64,000 bases of DNA, taken from the NCBI RefSeq assembly GCF_001713375.1, contig NZ_CP016449.1, positions 3,348,001 to 3,412,000 on the forward strand. The letters run 5' to 3'. The stretch comes from Hydrogenophaga sp. RAC07. Its GTDB lineage: Bacteria > Pseudomonadota > Gammaproteobacteria > Burkholderiales > Burkholderiaceae_C. The position numbers were made by a program, and so were the translations under genes. Positions within the stretch are counted from its first letter, which is position 1; each line of letters begins with the position of its first letter. The notes beneath the pieces were generated by a model. The model was not told the origin of the DNA, did not search any database, and saw only the letters and a program-made list of their open reading frames with translations. This document shows positions 34,778 to 44,390 of the stretch, one piece after another.

Positions 34778-35782
34778 ATGGCTGACGCATTTCTGTCCCA
34801 GGAAGAGATTGACGCCCTGCTCGAAGGCGTCACGGGCGAGAGCCAGAAGCTCGCCAAGGAAGAGGCGCCCACCGGTGCGGTGCGCGACTACAACCTGCAG
34901 AGCCAGGAGCGCATCGTGCGTGGGCGCATGCCCACCATGGAGATCGTCAACGAACGCTTCTCGCGCAACCTGCGACTGGGCCTGTTCAACTTCATCCGCC
35001 GCAGCCCCGAGATCTCGGTGGGCTCGGTGCAGGTGCAGAAGTACAGCGCCTTCCTGCGCGAACTCGTGGTGCCGACCAACTTCAACATCATGGCCATCCG
35101 CCCGCTGCGCGGCAACGGTCTGGTGGTGTGCGAACCTACGCTGCTGTTCGGCGTGATCGACAGTCTGTTTGGCGGCAACGGCAAGTTCCACACCCGCATT
35201 GAAGGCCGCGACTTCTCACCCACCGAACAGCGCGTGATCAACCGCCTGGTGGACGTGGTGGCCGAGGAGTACAAAAAAGCCTGGCGCGGCGTGTACCCGA
35301 TCGAGCTGTCCTACCAGCGCTCGGAAATGCAACCCCAGTTCGCCACCATCGCCACACCCAGCGAGATCGTGGTCTCCACCAGCTTCACGCTGGAGATCGG
35401 CGACATCACCGGATCGCTGCACATCTGCATTCCCTATGCCACGCTGGAACCCATTCGCGACGTGCTGTATTCCAGCGTGCAGGGCGACGCCATCGAGGTC
35501 GACCGCCGCTGGGTCAAGCTGCTCAGCCACGAAATCCAGGCCGCCGAGGTGACCATGGTCGCCGAGCTCGCGCAGACCGATGCCACGGTGGAGCAACTGC
35601 TGGCCATGCAGATCGGCGACTTCATCGAACTCGATCGCAACCCCACCATCCAGGCGCATGTGGACGGGGTGCCGATCTTTGAAGGCCAATACGGCACCCA
35701 CAAAGGCAAATACGCACTTCGCGTGGAGCGCAATCTGCGCGGAATCGATACGAACTGGCTCGGAGAAAACCATGTCCACTGA
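34778..35782 (+). CDS. fliM: Flagellar switch protein FliM
   Basis: FliM (334 residues) binds CheY-P and sets the direction of rotation. The N-terminal CheY-binding peptide is clear as LSQEEIDALLEGV (residues 6-18). The CheC-like middle domain contains GRMPTMEIVNERFSRNLRLGLFN (landmarks MEIVNERFSRNLR and GLVVCEPTLLFGVIDSLFGG) and the C-terminal domain matches FliN. It overlaps fliN by 11 bases. Length is typical. Confidence 0.97.
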   Translation: MADAFLSQEEIDALLEGVTGESQKLAKEEAPTGAVRDYNLQSQERIVRGRMPTMEIVNERFSRNLRLGLFNFIRRSPEISVGSVQVQKYSAFLRELVVPTNFNIMAIRPLRGNGLVVCEPTLLFGVIDSLFGGNGKFHTRIEGRDFSPTEQRVINRLVDVVAEEYKKAWRGVYPIELSYQRSEMQPQFATIATPSEIVVSTSFTLEIGDITGSLHICIPYATLEPIRDVLYSSVQGDAIEVDRRWVKLLSHEIQAAEVTMVAELAQTDATVEQLLAMQIGDFIELDRNPTIQAHVDGVPIFEGQYGTHKGKYALRVERNLRGIDTNWLGENHVH

Positions 35783-36200
35783 CACCCCTTCACAAGAATC
35801 CATCGCCGACGACTGGGCGCAGGCCCTGGAAGAGCAGGCGGTCACCAGCGGCGGCGCCAGCGACGGCCCGCACGTGTTCGACGCCACCGCCACAACCGTG
35901 CCGGCGGGCGCCGGCAATGTCAGCGGCAACCCGATGCACGACATCCAGATGGTGCTGGACATCCCGGTGCAGCTGTCGGTGGAACTCGGCCGCACCCGCG
36001 TGCCGATCAAGTACATCCTCCAGCTCGCCCAAGGCTCCATCGTTGAACTGGATGCGCTCGCCGGTGAACCCATGGACGTCCTGGTCAACGGCTACCTGAT
36101 CGCCCAGGGCGAGGTGGTGGTGGTGAACGACAAGTTCGGCATCCGGTTGACCGATATCGTGACCCCGTCCGAGCGCATGAAGCGTGTGAGCAGGACCTGA
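35772..36200 (+). CDS. fliN: Flagellar switch protein FliN
   Basis: FliN (142 residues) builds the lower C-ring. The C-terminal SpoA-type domain is obvious: VLDIPVQLSVELGRTRVPIKYILQLAQGSIVELD (landmarks IPVQLSVELGRTRVPI and QGSIVELD), then NGYLIAQGEVVVVNDKFGIRLTDIV. The acidic, Ala-rich first 50 residues are variable. The ATG at 35772 lies inside the end of fliM, so the two are translationally coupled. Confidence 0.96.
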   Translation: MSTDTPSQESIADDWAQALEEQAVTSGGASDGPHVFDATATTVPAGAGNVSGNPMHDIQMVLDIPVQLSVELGRTRVPIKYILQLAQGSIVELDALAGEPMDVLVNGYLIAQGEVVVVNDKFGIRLTDIVTPSERMKRVSRT

Positions 36201-36203
36201 TCC

Positions 36204-36560
36204 ATGTTGCAAAACGCAATGCCCGCGCTGCTGTTGCTCGCCTTGATGGTGGGCCTGGCCTTCGCCCTGAAGTGGGCGCGCCGCCGCCTGCCGGGCATTG
36301 CCGGCCACAGCGGCCCGGCGCTGCACGTGCTCTCCAGCCTGTCGCTGGGCCCGCAGCAACGCGTGGTCACGGTGCAGGTGGGCGAAGGCGCCGAGCGCGT
36401 CTGCCTGGTGCTGGGCGTGGCCGCGGGCAGCGTGACCGCGCTGCACCAGATGCCCTTGCCCGCCGAGTTGCCTGTCGTGCCTGCCGATCCCTCTGCGCCC
36501 GCCACCGGCTTCGCCGCGCGTTTGTCGCAACTCATGAAAGCCCCGAATGCGCCCCGTTAA
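36204..36560 (+). CDS. fliO: Flagellar export gate assembly protein FliO
   Basis: FliO (118 residues) is a small membrane protein that helps assemble the FliP ring. One membrane helix spans residues 6-23 ([17 protein letters not shown]); the cytoplasmic tail has [21 protein letters not shown], the conserved FliO core. It begins 3 bases after fliN and overlaps fliP by 14 bases. FliO is weakly conserved; position is a strong support. Confidence 0.9.
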   Translation: MLQNAMPALLLLALMVGLAFALKWARRRLPGIAGHSGPALHVLSSLSLGPQQRVVTVQVGEGAERVCLVLGVAAGSVTALHQMPLPAELPVVPADPSAPATGFAARLSQLMKAPNAPR

Positions 36561-37344
36561 CCCTTGGATCAAGGGCGGTCTCGTCTTTGGTGCGCTGGCG
36601 CTGTGCGCCGTCGGCGCGTGGGCCCAGGCCCTGCCACTGCCCACGCCGCCTTCCGCCCCCGCCGCCGCCGGCCCCTCGCTGCCGCTGATGATTGGCCAGG
36701 GCAGTGGCAGCACCAGCTACTCGGTGCCGATCCAGACCCTGCTGTTCTTCACCGCGCTCTCGTTCCTGCCGGCCGTGCTGCTGCTCATGACGGGTTTCAC
36801 CCGCATCGTGATCGTGCTTTCGCTCCTGCGCCAGGCGCTGGGCACCCAGTCGGCCCCGCCCAACCAGGTGATCGTTGGCCTGTCGCTGTTCCTCACGTTG
36901 TTCGTGATGGGCCCGACGCTGGACAAGGTGTACGCCGACGCCTACGAACCTTACTCGCGCAATGCCATCACCTTTGACCAGGCACTCGATCGCGGCCAGG
37001 CGCCCATGCGCGCTTTCATGCTCAAGCAAACGCGCCAGTCCGACTTTGAACTCTTCGCCAAGCTGGCCAAGCTGCCGAACGAGGTGACCGCCGAGACGGC
37101 GCCGTTTCGTGTGCTGGTGCCGGCATTCGTGACCAGCGAGCTCAAGACCGCGTTCCAGATCGGCTTCATGATCTTCATCCCCTTCCTGGTGATCGACATG
37201 GTGGTGGCCAGCGTGCTCATGTCGCTGGGCATGATGATGCTGTCGCCGGTGCTGGTGGCGCTGCCGTTCAAGCTGATGCTCTTCGTGCTGGCCGATGGCT
37301 GGAACCTGCTCATCGGCTCCCTCGCAGCTTCATTTGCGCAATGA
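36547..37344 (+). CDS. fliP: Flagellar export gate protein FliP
   Basis: FliP (265 residues) forms the core of the export gate with FliQ and FliR. It has a cleavable signal peptide (about residues 1-27, ending GAWAQA), characteristic of FliP. Four membrane helices follow; [40 protein letters not shown] (landmarks [16 protein letters not shown] and [14 protein letters not shown]) is the family signature. The C-terminal [24 protein letters not shown] is equally typical. A dispersed repeat separates it from fliQ. Confidence 0.97.
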   Translation: MRPVNPWIKGGLVFGALALCAVGAWAQALPLPTPPSAPAAAGPSLPLMIGQGSGSTSYSVPIQTLLFFTALSFLPAVLLLMTGFTRIVIVLSLLRQALGTQSAPPNQVIVGLSLFLTLFVMGPTLDKVYADAYEPYSRNAITFDQALDRGQAPMRAFMLKQTRQSDFELFAKLAKLPNEVTAETAPFRVLVPAFVTSELKTAFQIGFMIFIPFLVIDMVVASVLMSLGMMMLSPVLVALPFKLMLFVLADGWNLLIGSLAASFAQ

Positions 37345-37432
37345 AGGCCCCCACGCTCCACCGCTGCACGGGTCGCTGCCCCCCGAGGGGGCTGGGCCGC
37401 CTTGGGAGCGGCCCGGCGGCGTCCCGCCGCCC
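37345..37432. repeat. Dispersed intergenic repeat, type B, copy 1 (fliP-fliQ gap)
   Basis: The unit reads CCCACGCTCCACCGCTGCAC, GGGTCGCTGCCCCCCGAGGG and GGCTGGGCCGCCTTGGGAGC, then GGCCCGGCGGCG. CCCCCCGAGGGGG is a palindrome. A second copy starts right at the stop codon of the chemoreceptor ending at 62548. Both begin within a few bases of a stop codon. Confidence 0.75.
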
Positions 37433-37453
37433 TCTTTCGGAAAAGGTTGCCTG

Positions 37454-37723
37454 ATGGATCCGCAAGCCGCTCTCACGATGGCGCAGAACGCGCTCTTCAT
37501 GCTGCTCATGGTGGCCGCGCCCGTGCTGGCCACGGTGCTCGCGGTGGGTCTGGTGGTGAGCCTGTTCCAGGCCATCACGCAGATCAACGAGGCCACGCTG
37601 GCCTTTGTGCCCAAGCTGATCGCGGCCATCGCGGTGTTCGCCATCGCCGGGCCGTGGATGATGACCACCATGGTCGAGTTCATCCGCAGCACGATCTTGT
37701 CGATCCCCAACTACGCCATCTAG
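37454..37723 (+). CDS. fliQ: Flagellar export gate protein FliQ
   Basis: FliQ (89 residues) is the small gate subunit with two membrane helices. AQNALFMLLMVAAPVLATVLAVGLVVSLFQAITQINEATL is the classic first half (landmarks LVVSLFQAITQINEATL and PVLATVLAVG), followed by FVPKLIAAIAVFAIAGPWM. The length of 89 is standard. It is flanked by type B and type A repeats, so the fliP-fliQ-fliR run is interrupted by two intergenic elements. Confidence 0.96.
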   Translation: MDPQAALTMAQNALFMLLMVAAPVLATVLAVGLVVSLFQAITQINEATLAFVPKLIAAIAVFAIAGPWMMTTMVEFIRSTILSIPNYAI

Positions 37724-37730
37724 ATGGAAC

Positions 37731-37814
37731 ACCCCCGCCGCGCTGCGCGCGACCCCCTCAAGGGGGCGGCACCTGAGGCCCGGCAGAGCCGGTTCCTCGG
37801 TGCCACTGGGTTGG
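37731..37814. repeat. Dispersed intergenic repeat, type A, copy 2 (fliQ-fliR gap)
   Basis: ACCCCCGCCGCGCTGCGCGC, GACCCCCTCAAGGGGGCGGC and ACCTGAGGCCCGGCAGAGCC GGTTCC closely follow the unit at 15248. The palindromes CCCCCTCAAGGGGG and GCCCGGCAGAGCCGG-like arm are preserved. It begins 8 bases after the fliQ stop codon. Confidence 0.75.
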
Positions 37815-37843
37815 ACATTTCGCTCCGGAAAGACTGAGCAGGC

Positions 37844-38611
37844 ATGCCCACGTTCACCGAAGCGCAGGTGATGGCGCTGGTCTCGCCGGTGTTCTGGCCT
37901 TTCCTGCGCATCCTCGCGGTTTTTTCCAGTGCGCCCATCTTCTCGTCGCGCTCGGTGCCGCTGCGCACGCGCGTGGCGCTGGCTTTCATCGTGGCTGTGT
38001 GCGCACAGGCGGGGCTGGGCGATCAACCCATGGTGGCGCTCAACGACCCGCAGGCGTTTTCGGTGGTCATGCAGCAGGTGGTGGTGGGCATCGCCATCGG
38101 TCTGGCGGTGCGCATCGTGTTCTCGGCGGTGGAGCTCGCGGGCGAGATCATCGGCCTGCAGATGGGCCTGAACTTCGCCGGCTTCTTCGACCCCACCACC
38201 AACGCGCAGTCCAGCACCGTGGGCCGCTTCTTCGGCAACACCACCATGCTGCTGTTCGTGGTGATGGGCGGCCACCTCATGCTGCTGCAAGCGGTGATCG
38301 CCAGCTTCAACACCTTCCCCGTGGGCGGCGGCGCGCTCGATTCGGTCAACCGCATGCAGCTGCACGAACTCGGCTCCGTGGTGTTCCGCTACGGCCTGTG
38401 GATTGCCCTGCCCATGATCGGCATGCTGCTGTTTGTCAACATCGTGCTGGGTTTCGTCTCGCGCATCGCGCCGCAGATGAACGCCTTTGCCATCGGCTTC
38501 CCGCTCACGCTGTCTGCCGGCCTGGTGGGCATCGCCTTCACCCTGCCCATGCTGGATACGCCGGTGGCCGCGCTCATGAAGCTGGCCACCGAGATCTTCA
38601 CGGGCGGCTGA
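37844..38611 (+). CDS. fliR: Flagellar export gate protein FliR
   Basis: FliR (255 residues) completes the FliP5Q4R1 export gate. It has six hydrophobic segments; SPVFWPFLRILAVFSSAPIFSSRSVPLRTRVALA (landmarks FLRILAVFSSAPIFSSRSVP and VRIVFSAVELAGEIIGLQMG) shows the FliR family signature at both places. The C-terminal part with LGFVSRIAPQMNAFAIGFPL is likewise typical. It is the last flagellar structural gene of this run; a chemoreceptor follows. Confidence 0.96.
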   Translation: MPTFTEAQVMALVSPVFWPFLRILAVFSSAPIFSSRSVPLRTRVALAFIVAVCAQAGLGDQPMVALNDPQAFSVVMQQVVVGIAIGLAVRIVFSAVELAGEIIGLQMGLNFAGFFDPTTNAQSSTVGRFFGNTTMLLFVVMGGHLMLLQAVIASFNTFPVGGGALDSVNRMQLHELGSVVFRYGLWIALPMIGMLLFVNIVLGFVSRIAPQMNAFAIGFPLTLSAGLVGIAFTLPMLDTPVAALMKLATEIFTGG

Positions 38612-38728
38612 CGCGTCTTCGCCCGCCGCCGGTCAGTCAGTGCTTCACAAGCCCGGCCACGCGTCGAAACCTTCAGGACCAGGGCCGCCAGCACCTCCGC
38701 CGCGCTGTCCGTTTTTCTGGAGACTCCC

Positions 38729-40291
38729 ATGAAACTTCGCACCCAGATCCTTTGCCTCGGCCTGGCTGGCGCCGCGCTGGTGTCCTCCGCCGGTGGCATT
38801 GGCCTGCTGGCCGTCTCGTCCATGGCCACCAAGGTCGAAGCCTCGGCTCTCTCCAGCCAGGCGCTGCAGGCCGCACAGCTCGCGGACATGATGCACGATG
38901 CCCTGCGCGGCGACGCACAGCGCGCACTGCTCGCGGTGATGAAAGGCGACGCCGCCACCATCAACGCGGCGCGCACCGACCTGGACGACCACGTCACCAC
39001 ACTCGACGCGGCACTGAAGAAGATCTCTGAATCCGGCATCGACGCCGACGCGCAAAAGGCGCTCGACAGCACCCTGCCGGTGGTGAAGCTCTACGTGCAG
39101 GCCGCCCAGGCGGTGGTCGGCGGCGCGTCGCAGGGCGTGGACCAGGCCGAAGCCCAGACACCCGCGCTGAACAAGACCTTTGCCCAGCTGGAAGACGAGC
39201 TGGAAAAACTCTCCGGAATGATCGAGGAAGACGGTGCCACCATCTCCGAGGCGGCGGCGTCCAGCGTTGCGCAATCGCTGTGGACAATCACCATCGCGGT
39301 GCTCGCGGCCACGGTCGCGCTGGTGATCGGCGCCTTGTGGGTGGCGCACCTGATGTCCATCCCGATGGGCCAGGCCGTCACCGCGGCGGGCCACCTGGCC
39401 GATGGCAACCTCACCGTGCCGATCGCTTTGGTGGGCAACGACGACACACGCCAGTTGCTGGGTGCCATGCGCACCATGCAGCAGCGCATCAGCCAGACCG
39501 TGAGCCACGTGCAGGACAACGCAGCGCTGGTCTCGGACGCCAGCGCGCAGATCGCGCAGGGCAACACCGACCTCTCCACCCGCACCGAGCAGCAGGCCTC
39601 GGCACTGGAGGAAACCGCCGCGTCGATGGAGGAACTGGGCACCACCGTGCGCCAGACCGCCGACCACGCGAACAAGGCCAACGAACTCGCGCTGAACGCG
39701 TCCCAGGTCGCGGTCGAGGGCGGCGACGTGGTGGGCAAGGTTGTGGAAACCATGAAGGGCATCAACGACAGCTCGAAGAAGATCGCCGACATCATCGGCG
39801 TGATCGACGGCATTGCCTTCCAGACCAACATCCTTGCGCTGAATGCGGCGGTGGAGGCGGCGCGGGCAGGCGAACAGGGCCGTGGCTTCGCCGTGGTGGC
39901 GGCCGAGGTGCGCAACCTCGCGCAGCGCAGCGCCCAAGCCGCCAAGGAAATCAAGGGCTTGATCGACACCAGCGTGGAGCGTGTCGCCAGCGGCACCGCG
40001 CTGGCCGATCAGGCCGGCACCACCATGCAGGGCGTGGTGAGCGCGATCCGGCGCGTGTCCGACCTGGTGGGCGAGATCAGCAGCGCCACCAGCGAACAGA
40101 GCTCGGGCGTGGGCCAGGTGGGTGAGGCGATCAGCCAGATGGACAAGGTCACGCAGCAGAACGCCGCGCTGGTCGAAGAAAGTGCCGCGGCCGCCGAAAG
40201 CCTGAGGACGCAGGCCCTGCAGCTGGTGCAGGCCGTCGCTGTCTTCAAGCTCAACCGCGAACCGCGCCTGGGGATGTCGCCGACGGGCTGA
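38729..40291 (+). CDS. Methyl-accepting chemotaxis protein
   Basis: This 520-residue transmembrane chemoreceptor has TM1 near residues 7-29, a periplasmic helical ligand domain (about 30-185, four-helix bundle type), TM2 near 186-210, a HAMP domain and the long cytoplasmic signalling coiled coil. The hairpin tip [46 protein letters not shown] (landmarks [20 protein letters not shown] and [18 protein letters not shown]) binds CheA and CheW. There is no C-terminal NWETF-type pentapeptide. The ATG at 38729 has GGAG upstream. The ligand is unknown. Confidence 0.93.
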   Translation: MKLRTQILCLGLAGAALVSSAGGIGLLAVSSMATKVEASALSSQALQAAQLADMMHDALRGDAQRALLAVMKGDAATINAARTDLDDHVTTLDAALKKISESGIDADAQKALDSTLPVVKLYVQAAQAVVGGASQGVDQAEAQTPALNKTFAQLEDELEKLSGMIEEDGATISEAAASSVAQSLWTITIAVLAATVALVIGALWVAHLMSIPMGQAVTAAGHLADGNLTVPIALVGNDDTRQLLGAMRTMQQRISQTVSHVQDNAALVSDASAQIAQGNTDLSTRTEQQASALEETAASMEELGTTVRQTADHANKANELALNASQVAVEGGDVVGKVVETMKGINDSSKKIADIIGVIDGIAFQTNILALNAAVEAARAGEQGRGFAVVAAEVRNLAQRSAQAAKEIKGLIDTSVERVASGTALADQAGTTMQGVVSAIRRVSDLVGEISSATSEQSSGVGQVGEAISQMDKVTQQNAALVEESAAAAESLRTQALQLVQAVAVFKLNREPRLGMSPTG

Positions 40292-40342
40292 CAACCGCAG
40301 CCGGGACTTGATCGCGCCGCGCCGCGCGCCGATCATGCCGGC

Positions 40343-43195
40343 ATGAGCGAGGTCTTCATCTCGTACTCCCGCAAGGACATCGGGCCGGTGCGGCGCATGC
40401 ACGCGGCGCTGGCGGCGCGCGAGCGCCAGACCTGGGTCGACTGGGAGGGCATCCCGCCCACTGCCGAATGGATGCAGGAAATCCGCGGCGCCATCGATGC
40501 GGCGCAGGCCTTTGCCTTCGTGCTCTCGCCGGATTCGCTGGCCTCGCGCGTGTGCCGCGAGGAGCTCGAACACGCCGTGGCGCAAGGCAAGCGCCTGATC
40601 CCGGTGGTGTGCCGCGACGTGGTGGCCAGCGAGGTGCCCGAGGCGCTGGCGCGTCTGAACTGGGTGTACTGCCGCGAGCAGGACGACTTCGAGGCGGCGA
40701 TGAGCCTGCTGGTGCAGGCGGTGGACACCGATCTGGCGCACGTACAGGCCCACACCCAGCTGCTGCTGCGCGCGGTGGACTGGCAAAGCCGCGGCGAAGA
40801 CACCAGCCTGACCCTGCGCGGCGCGGCACTCGCCGCGGCCGAACGATGGCTGGCCGAGGGCGCGGCGCAGACCCCGCACCCCACCGCCTTGCAGACACGC
40901 TTCATCCTGCAGAGCCGGCGCAGCGCCGACCGGCGCCGCCTCACCGTGCTGGGCGCGGCGGGTGCGGCCCTGGTGGTGGTGGCCGTGCTGGGTGTGGCCA
41001 CCTTCGTCGAACGCCGCAACGCCGCGCAACAGCAGACGCTGGCCATTGCCGGCCGCCTGGCCGCCGATGCCGACCTGGTTCGTGAGCAATCGGCGCTGGG
41101 CATGCCGGGTGCCTCGCTGGAGCGCAGCCTGCTGCTGGCGGCGGAGTCGGCGCGCCAGCTCGACACCCTGGGCACGCAGGCCCTGCAGACCGACCGTGCC
41201 CTGCGGCGCGCGCTGGCCTTGCTGCCACTCCAGTGGCCCGTGCGCCAGGGCTTCATGGAGCCCCGGGGCGAACGCGCGCTCGCGCTGCCCGGCGACGGCA
41301 GCGTGCTGCTGGTCAGCGGTGGCCTGCGGCTGGACCACTGGAACGCGGCGGGTGAACCTGTGCACCCTGCTGTGGAGATCACGGCCCCCTCCATCGCAGC
41401 CCTGGCCTTCGCGCCCGGCGGGCGCTTTGTCGTGACACGCTCCGACCTGGGCGAACGGGGTCGACTCGATGTGCGCGACGCGCTGAGCCTTGAGACCCGG
41501 GCTTCCGTGCCACACCCCACCGGCGATGCCACGGCGTTCGCGGTGGATGCGCAGGCCCGCGTGCTGGTGGCGTCTTACGACCGCTACGACGCCAAGACCA
41601 ACCAGAGCACGCCCGACCACACCCAGGTGGTCGACCTCACCGACACCGCCTTGCCCGTGGTGGCGCAGCTGCCCCACGCCAGTGGCATCGCGCTGAGCCC
41701 CGACGGGCGCTGGCTCGCGTTGCTGATCGCCGGTCGGGTGCAGTTGTGGGCGCTGGAACGCCAACCCGCCCTCGGCCTGCGGCCGGTCGCGCTGGAGCCG
41801 GCGCAGCGCGAGGTCTGGCAGATCCTGTTCAGCGCCGACGGCAGCCACCTCGTGGCCAACCTCGAGGTCGGTGGTCTGGAAATGTGGCCGGTGGGCCAGA
41901 CGCGCAGCGTGCTGGCGGGCGAGCCGCCCTTCTCCGCCATGGCCGTCGGTCCGCAGGCCCGCCTGGCCGTGGGGCGCGCCGGCGACAACCGGCTGCAGGT
42001 GCGCGACCTCGTGCGCGACCGCGAGCTGGCGCAACTGGAACACCGCGACCGCGACGTGCTGGCCTTCGGCCCGGACGGCCGGACCCTGGCCACCACCGGC
42101 ACCAGCGCCGGCGGTCCGGTGGTGCGGTTGTGGCGACTCGACCAGGGCGGCAGCGACGTGCTGGACGTGGCCGGGGTGCTGGCGCGCAAGACCCTGGCTT
42201 TCACGAGCGACGAGACGCAGTTGCAGGCGGTGAGCGGCAAGGCGCTGCGCAGCTGGCCGCTGGACCGCCCATCCGATGCCGCCGCCAGCGCCAGCCGCGC
42301 CCTGCCCGCGCAGGCAAGTCTGGCGGCCCACAGCGCCGACGGCCGTGTGCTGGCTGTGGCGAGCGGCCAGCGAGTGCAGCTGCTCGACACCGCCACCGGC
42401 GCGCTGGTGCGCGAGATCGGCTTTGACGGACAACCGTCGGCGCTGGCCCTCGGGCCCGACGGACAGTCGCTCGCCATGGCGCTTCAAGGCGGTGGCGTGT
42501 GGTGGTGGAGCGGTTCGCAGGCCGCGCCCGTGCGGCTGAAGACGCCCGGTGAAGTGCCGCCGGGTTATCTGGCGGTGGGCACGCAGGGGGCATCGGTGCT
42601 GGCCGGTGTGCCCGGCCCGGTGAGCCGCGCGGGCCAGACCTGGCGCGTGCTGCGCTGGCAGCCGCCGGCCGCGGAACCCGTGGCCGACTTCGCACTCGAC
42701 AGGGACCGCTCCGGCTTCTTCATCAACCCCTGCGGCTTCAGCCCCGACGCCCGGCGCGTGGCCAGCCAGCACCGCGGCGGCGGCATCGCCGTGCGCGACA
42801 CCACCGACGGCCAGGTGCTGCTGCAGGTGGACCACACCGGCGGCGCACCGGCCTGCGCATTCAGCTCCGACAACCAGCAACTCGCGGTGGGCACCGGCAA
42901 CACGGTGCGGCTGTGGAACCTGGCCACTGGCGCCGAGACCGGCCGCCTCGAAGGCCTGGCCGCGGTGAGCGATCTGGTCTTCAGTCCCGGCAGCCGCTAC
43001 CTCGCCACCGCCGAGAGCGATGGGCGCACCCGCGTGTGGTTGCTGCGCCCCGCCGACCTGGTGGCGCGCGCCTGCGAACGCGTGTCGTTGAACCTGGGGC
43101 CAACTGCCTGGAGCGCCTACCTGGGCAACCAGCCATACCGACCCACCTGCCCGGGTGTGGCGGAACCCGGGGAGGTGGTCGGCGAAAGCCGCTGA
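40343..43195 (+). CDS. TIR-transmembrane-beta-propeller (WD40-like) protein
   Basis: This 950-residue protein has three parts. An N-terminal TIR domain (about 1-135) shows EVFISYSRKDIGPVRRMHAAL, the BB-loop region TWVDWEGIPPT and SPDSLASRVCREELEHAV, with E74 three residues after C71 as the likely NADase glutamate. A basic segment then leads to one membrane helix (about 197-218, LTVLGAAGAALVVVAVLGVATF, landmark AALVVVAVLGVATF). A helical region (LAADADLVREQS, LERSLLLAAESARQL) precedes a C-terminal beta-propeller of WD40-like repeats (about 310-945, e.g. LALSPDGRWLALLI-like blades, LVFSPGSRYLATAESDGRTRVW). Many bacterial TIR-propeller proteins are suspected in signalling or phage defence. Neighbours are a chemoreceptor upstream and a permease downstream, neither a defence gene. 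The role is unknown. Confidence 0.85.
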   Translation: MSEVFISYSRKDIGPVRRMHAALAARERQTWVDWEGIPPTAEWMQEIRGAIDAAQAFAFVLSPDSLASRVCREELEHAVAQGKRLIPVVCRDVVASEVPEALARLNWVYCREQDDFEAAMSLLVQAVDTDLAHVQAHTQLLLRAVDWQSRGEDTSLTLRGAALAAAERWLAEGAAQTPHPTALQTRFILQSRRSADRRRLTVLGAAGAALVVVAVLGVATFVERRNAAQQQTLAIAGRLAADADLVREQSALGMPGASLERSLLLAAESARQLDTLGTQALQTDRALRRALALLPLQWPVRQGFMEPRGERALALPGDGSVLLVSGGLRLDHWNAAGEPVHPAVEITAPSIAALAFAPGGRFVVTRSDLGERGRLDVRDALSLETRASVPHPTGDATAFAVDAQARVLVASYDRYDAKTNQSTPDHTQVVDLTDTALPVVAQLPHASGIALSPDGRWLALLIAGRVQLWALERQPALGLRPVALEPAQREVWQILFSADGSHLVANLEVGGLEMWPVGQTRSVLAGEPPFSAMAVGPQARLAVGRAGDNRLQVRDLVRDRELAQLEHRDRDVLAFGPDGRTLATTGTSAGGPVVRLWRLDQGGSDVLDVAGVLARKTLAFTSDETQLQAVSGKALRSWPLDRPSDAAASASRALPAQASLAAHSADGRVLAVASGQRVQLLDTATGALVREIGFDGQPSALALGPDGQSLAMALQGGGVWWWSGSQAAPVRLKTPGEVPPGYLAVGTQGASVLAGVPGPVSRAGQTWRVLRWQPPAAEPVADFALDRDRSGFFINPCGFSPDARRVASQHRGGGIAVRDTTDGQVLLQVDHTGGAPACAFSSDNQQLAVGTGNTVRLWNLATGAETGRLEGLAAVSDLVFSPGSRYLATAESDGRTRVWLLRPADLVARACERVSLNLGPTAWSAYLGNQPYRPTCPGVAEPGEVVGESR

Positions 43196-43202
43196 ACCGG
43201 CC

Positions 43203-43949
43203 CTACGCCAGCAGACGCGGCACCGCCGCCACCAGCATGGCCACGCCCGAAAGCGCCAGCAGGGACAGCACCAGCTTGCGAAACGCCGCCTCGCTCAAAC
43301 CCACATAGAGCTTCGCACCGAGCAGCACCGGCACCAGCAGCGCCACGGCCACCACCGGCAGGAGGGGCCAGATGTCGCGTGTGACCGCACCGGTGGCCAC
43401 ATAGCCAAGCATGGTGGCCGACAAGGCCGCGAGGTTGAAGTTCTGCACGATGGCGCGCTGGCGGTCTTTCTCCATGCCGCGCAATGTGCACCACAGCGTG
43501 GGCACCACGCCGGTGAAGCCCCCGATGCCGCCCATGAAACCGCCCGCCGCGCCGGCCACGCCATCGGCCAGGCGCCCGCCGCGTGTGATGCGCGGCAGTT
43601 GGGACGACAGCAACATGGCCGGGCACCACACCACCAGCACGCTGCCCAGGATCAGTTTGAAGAGATCGGCGTTGAGGTGCGGCAACACCGCCACGCCGAT
43701 GGGCACACCCACCGCGCCGCCGGCCAGAAACGGCCACAGCGCCGGCCAGCGAAAACCGCGCCGGGTGGTGAACACCGCCACCAGTTGTCCGGTGAGCGAG
43801 CCGAACACCGCCAGCACCGCGGCCACGCGCGGGTCGATGCCCCAGACCCAGAACGACATGGCCACCATGCTGAAGGCAAAACCCGAGAGACCCTGCACAA
43901 AACCGGCCACGGCCGCACCGACCACCAACAACCAGAGTTCGGGCGTCAT
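43203..43949 (-). CDS. Sulfite exporter TauE/SafE-family permease
   Basis: This 248-residue membrane protein has about eight hydrophobic helices in two repeats, each opening with a glycine-rich GFxQGxxGxG-type turn: GAAVAGFVQGLSGFAFSMVA at residues 11-30 and GAAGGFMGGIGGFTGVVPTL at about 133-152. These are the TauE/SafE family hallmarks. The family exports small sulfonates or sulfite, or moves other anions. Its stop lies 7 bases from the end of the convergent TIR-propeller gene. The following lipoprotein gene on the same strand ends 6 bases upstream, so the two form an operon. Confidence 0.85.
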   Translation of the reverse strand: MTPELWLLVVGAAVAGFVQGLSGFAFSMVAMSFWVWGIDPRVAAVLAVFGSLTGQLVAVFTTRRGFRWPALWPFLAGGAVGVPIGVAVLPHLNADLFKLILGSVLVVWCPAMLLSSQLPRITRGGRLADGVAGAAGGFMGGIGGFTGVVPTLWCTLRGMEKDRQRAIVQNFNLAALSATMLGYVATGAVTRDIWPLLPVVAVALLVPVLLGAKLYVGLSEAAFRKLVLSLLALSGVAMLVAAVPRLLA

Positions 43950-43955
43950 GCTTTT

Positions 43956-44390
43956 TCAGTCCCAGGACAGACGTGTGAGCTTCCAGTCGTCCGAGACATA
44001 CCGCCATTCCAGCTTCACGCTGTAGGGCTCGGCCCGCTCCGGAATCAAACCTTGCGCACCGGTGACCAGCACCTGCGCCTGGGTGAGGCCGGACTGCGGC
44101 GCAGTCGGGTCGATGCTGCTCTTGCGCGTGACCGCGATCACCTTGACGCTGGCATAACGCAGGAACATGAGCGTCATGGTCTTGCGCGCCCAATCGCGAT
44201 CCAGACCGTCCTGCGCCTGGAAACCGGCATCGAGCTGGTCGATCACGGCGCTGGTGTCCTTGGCTTCCAGGTTGTCCTGCAGCTTCTGCACCGCGGCTTC
44301 CAGCTGGGCCTGAGGATCGGCTTTGCCGCAGGCGGACAAGGTGAACGCCAGTGCGAGCAGCAACGGGGCGAGCAAGGATCGTCGGTACAT
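43956..44390 (-). CDS. Small lipoprotein of unknown function
   Basis: This 144-residue protein has a signal peptide with the lipobox LSAC (cysteine 21) and a mature part resembling a cone-shaped NTF2-like fold (LEAAVQKLQDNLEAKDTSAVIDQL at the start, KLEWRYVSDDWKLTRLSWD at the end), but no precise family is recognised. The ATG at 44390 gives the proper lipoprotein signal. It is followed after 6 bases by the TauE/SafE gene, so the two are probably cotranscribed. Confidence 0.75.
   Translation of the reverse strand: MYRRSLLAPLLLALAFTLSACGKADPQAQLEAAVQKLQDNLEAKDTSAVIDQLDAGFQAQDGLDRDWARKTMTLMFLRYASVKVIAVTRKSSIDPTAPQSGLTQAQVLVTGAQGLIPERAEPYSVKLEWRYVSDDWKLTRLSWD

Noticed and set aside
38645..42880. 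A 1411-codon open frame on the minus strand across the chemoreceptor and TIR-propeller genes
   Set aside because: It is antisense to two well-supported genes, is made almost wholly of His, Arg, Gly and Ala, and has no domain. High G+C third positions leave long antisense frames open.
40343..43195. A complete phage-defence island around the TIR gene
   Set aside because: Neighbours are a chemoreceptor, a TauE/SafE permease and a lipoprotein; no nuclease, helicase or other defence partner is adjacent.
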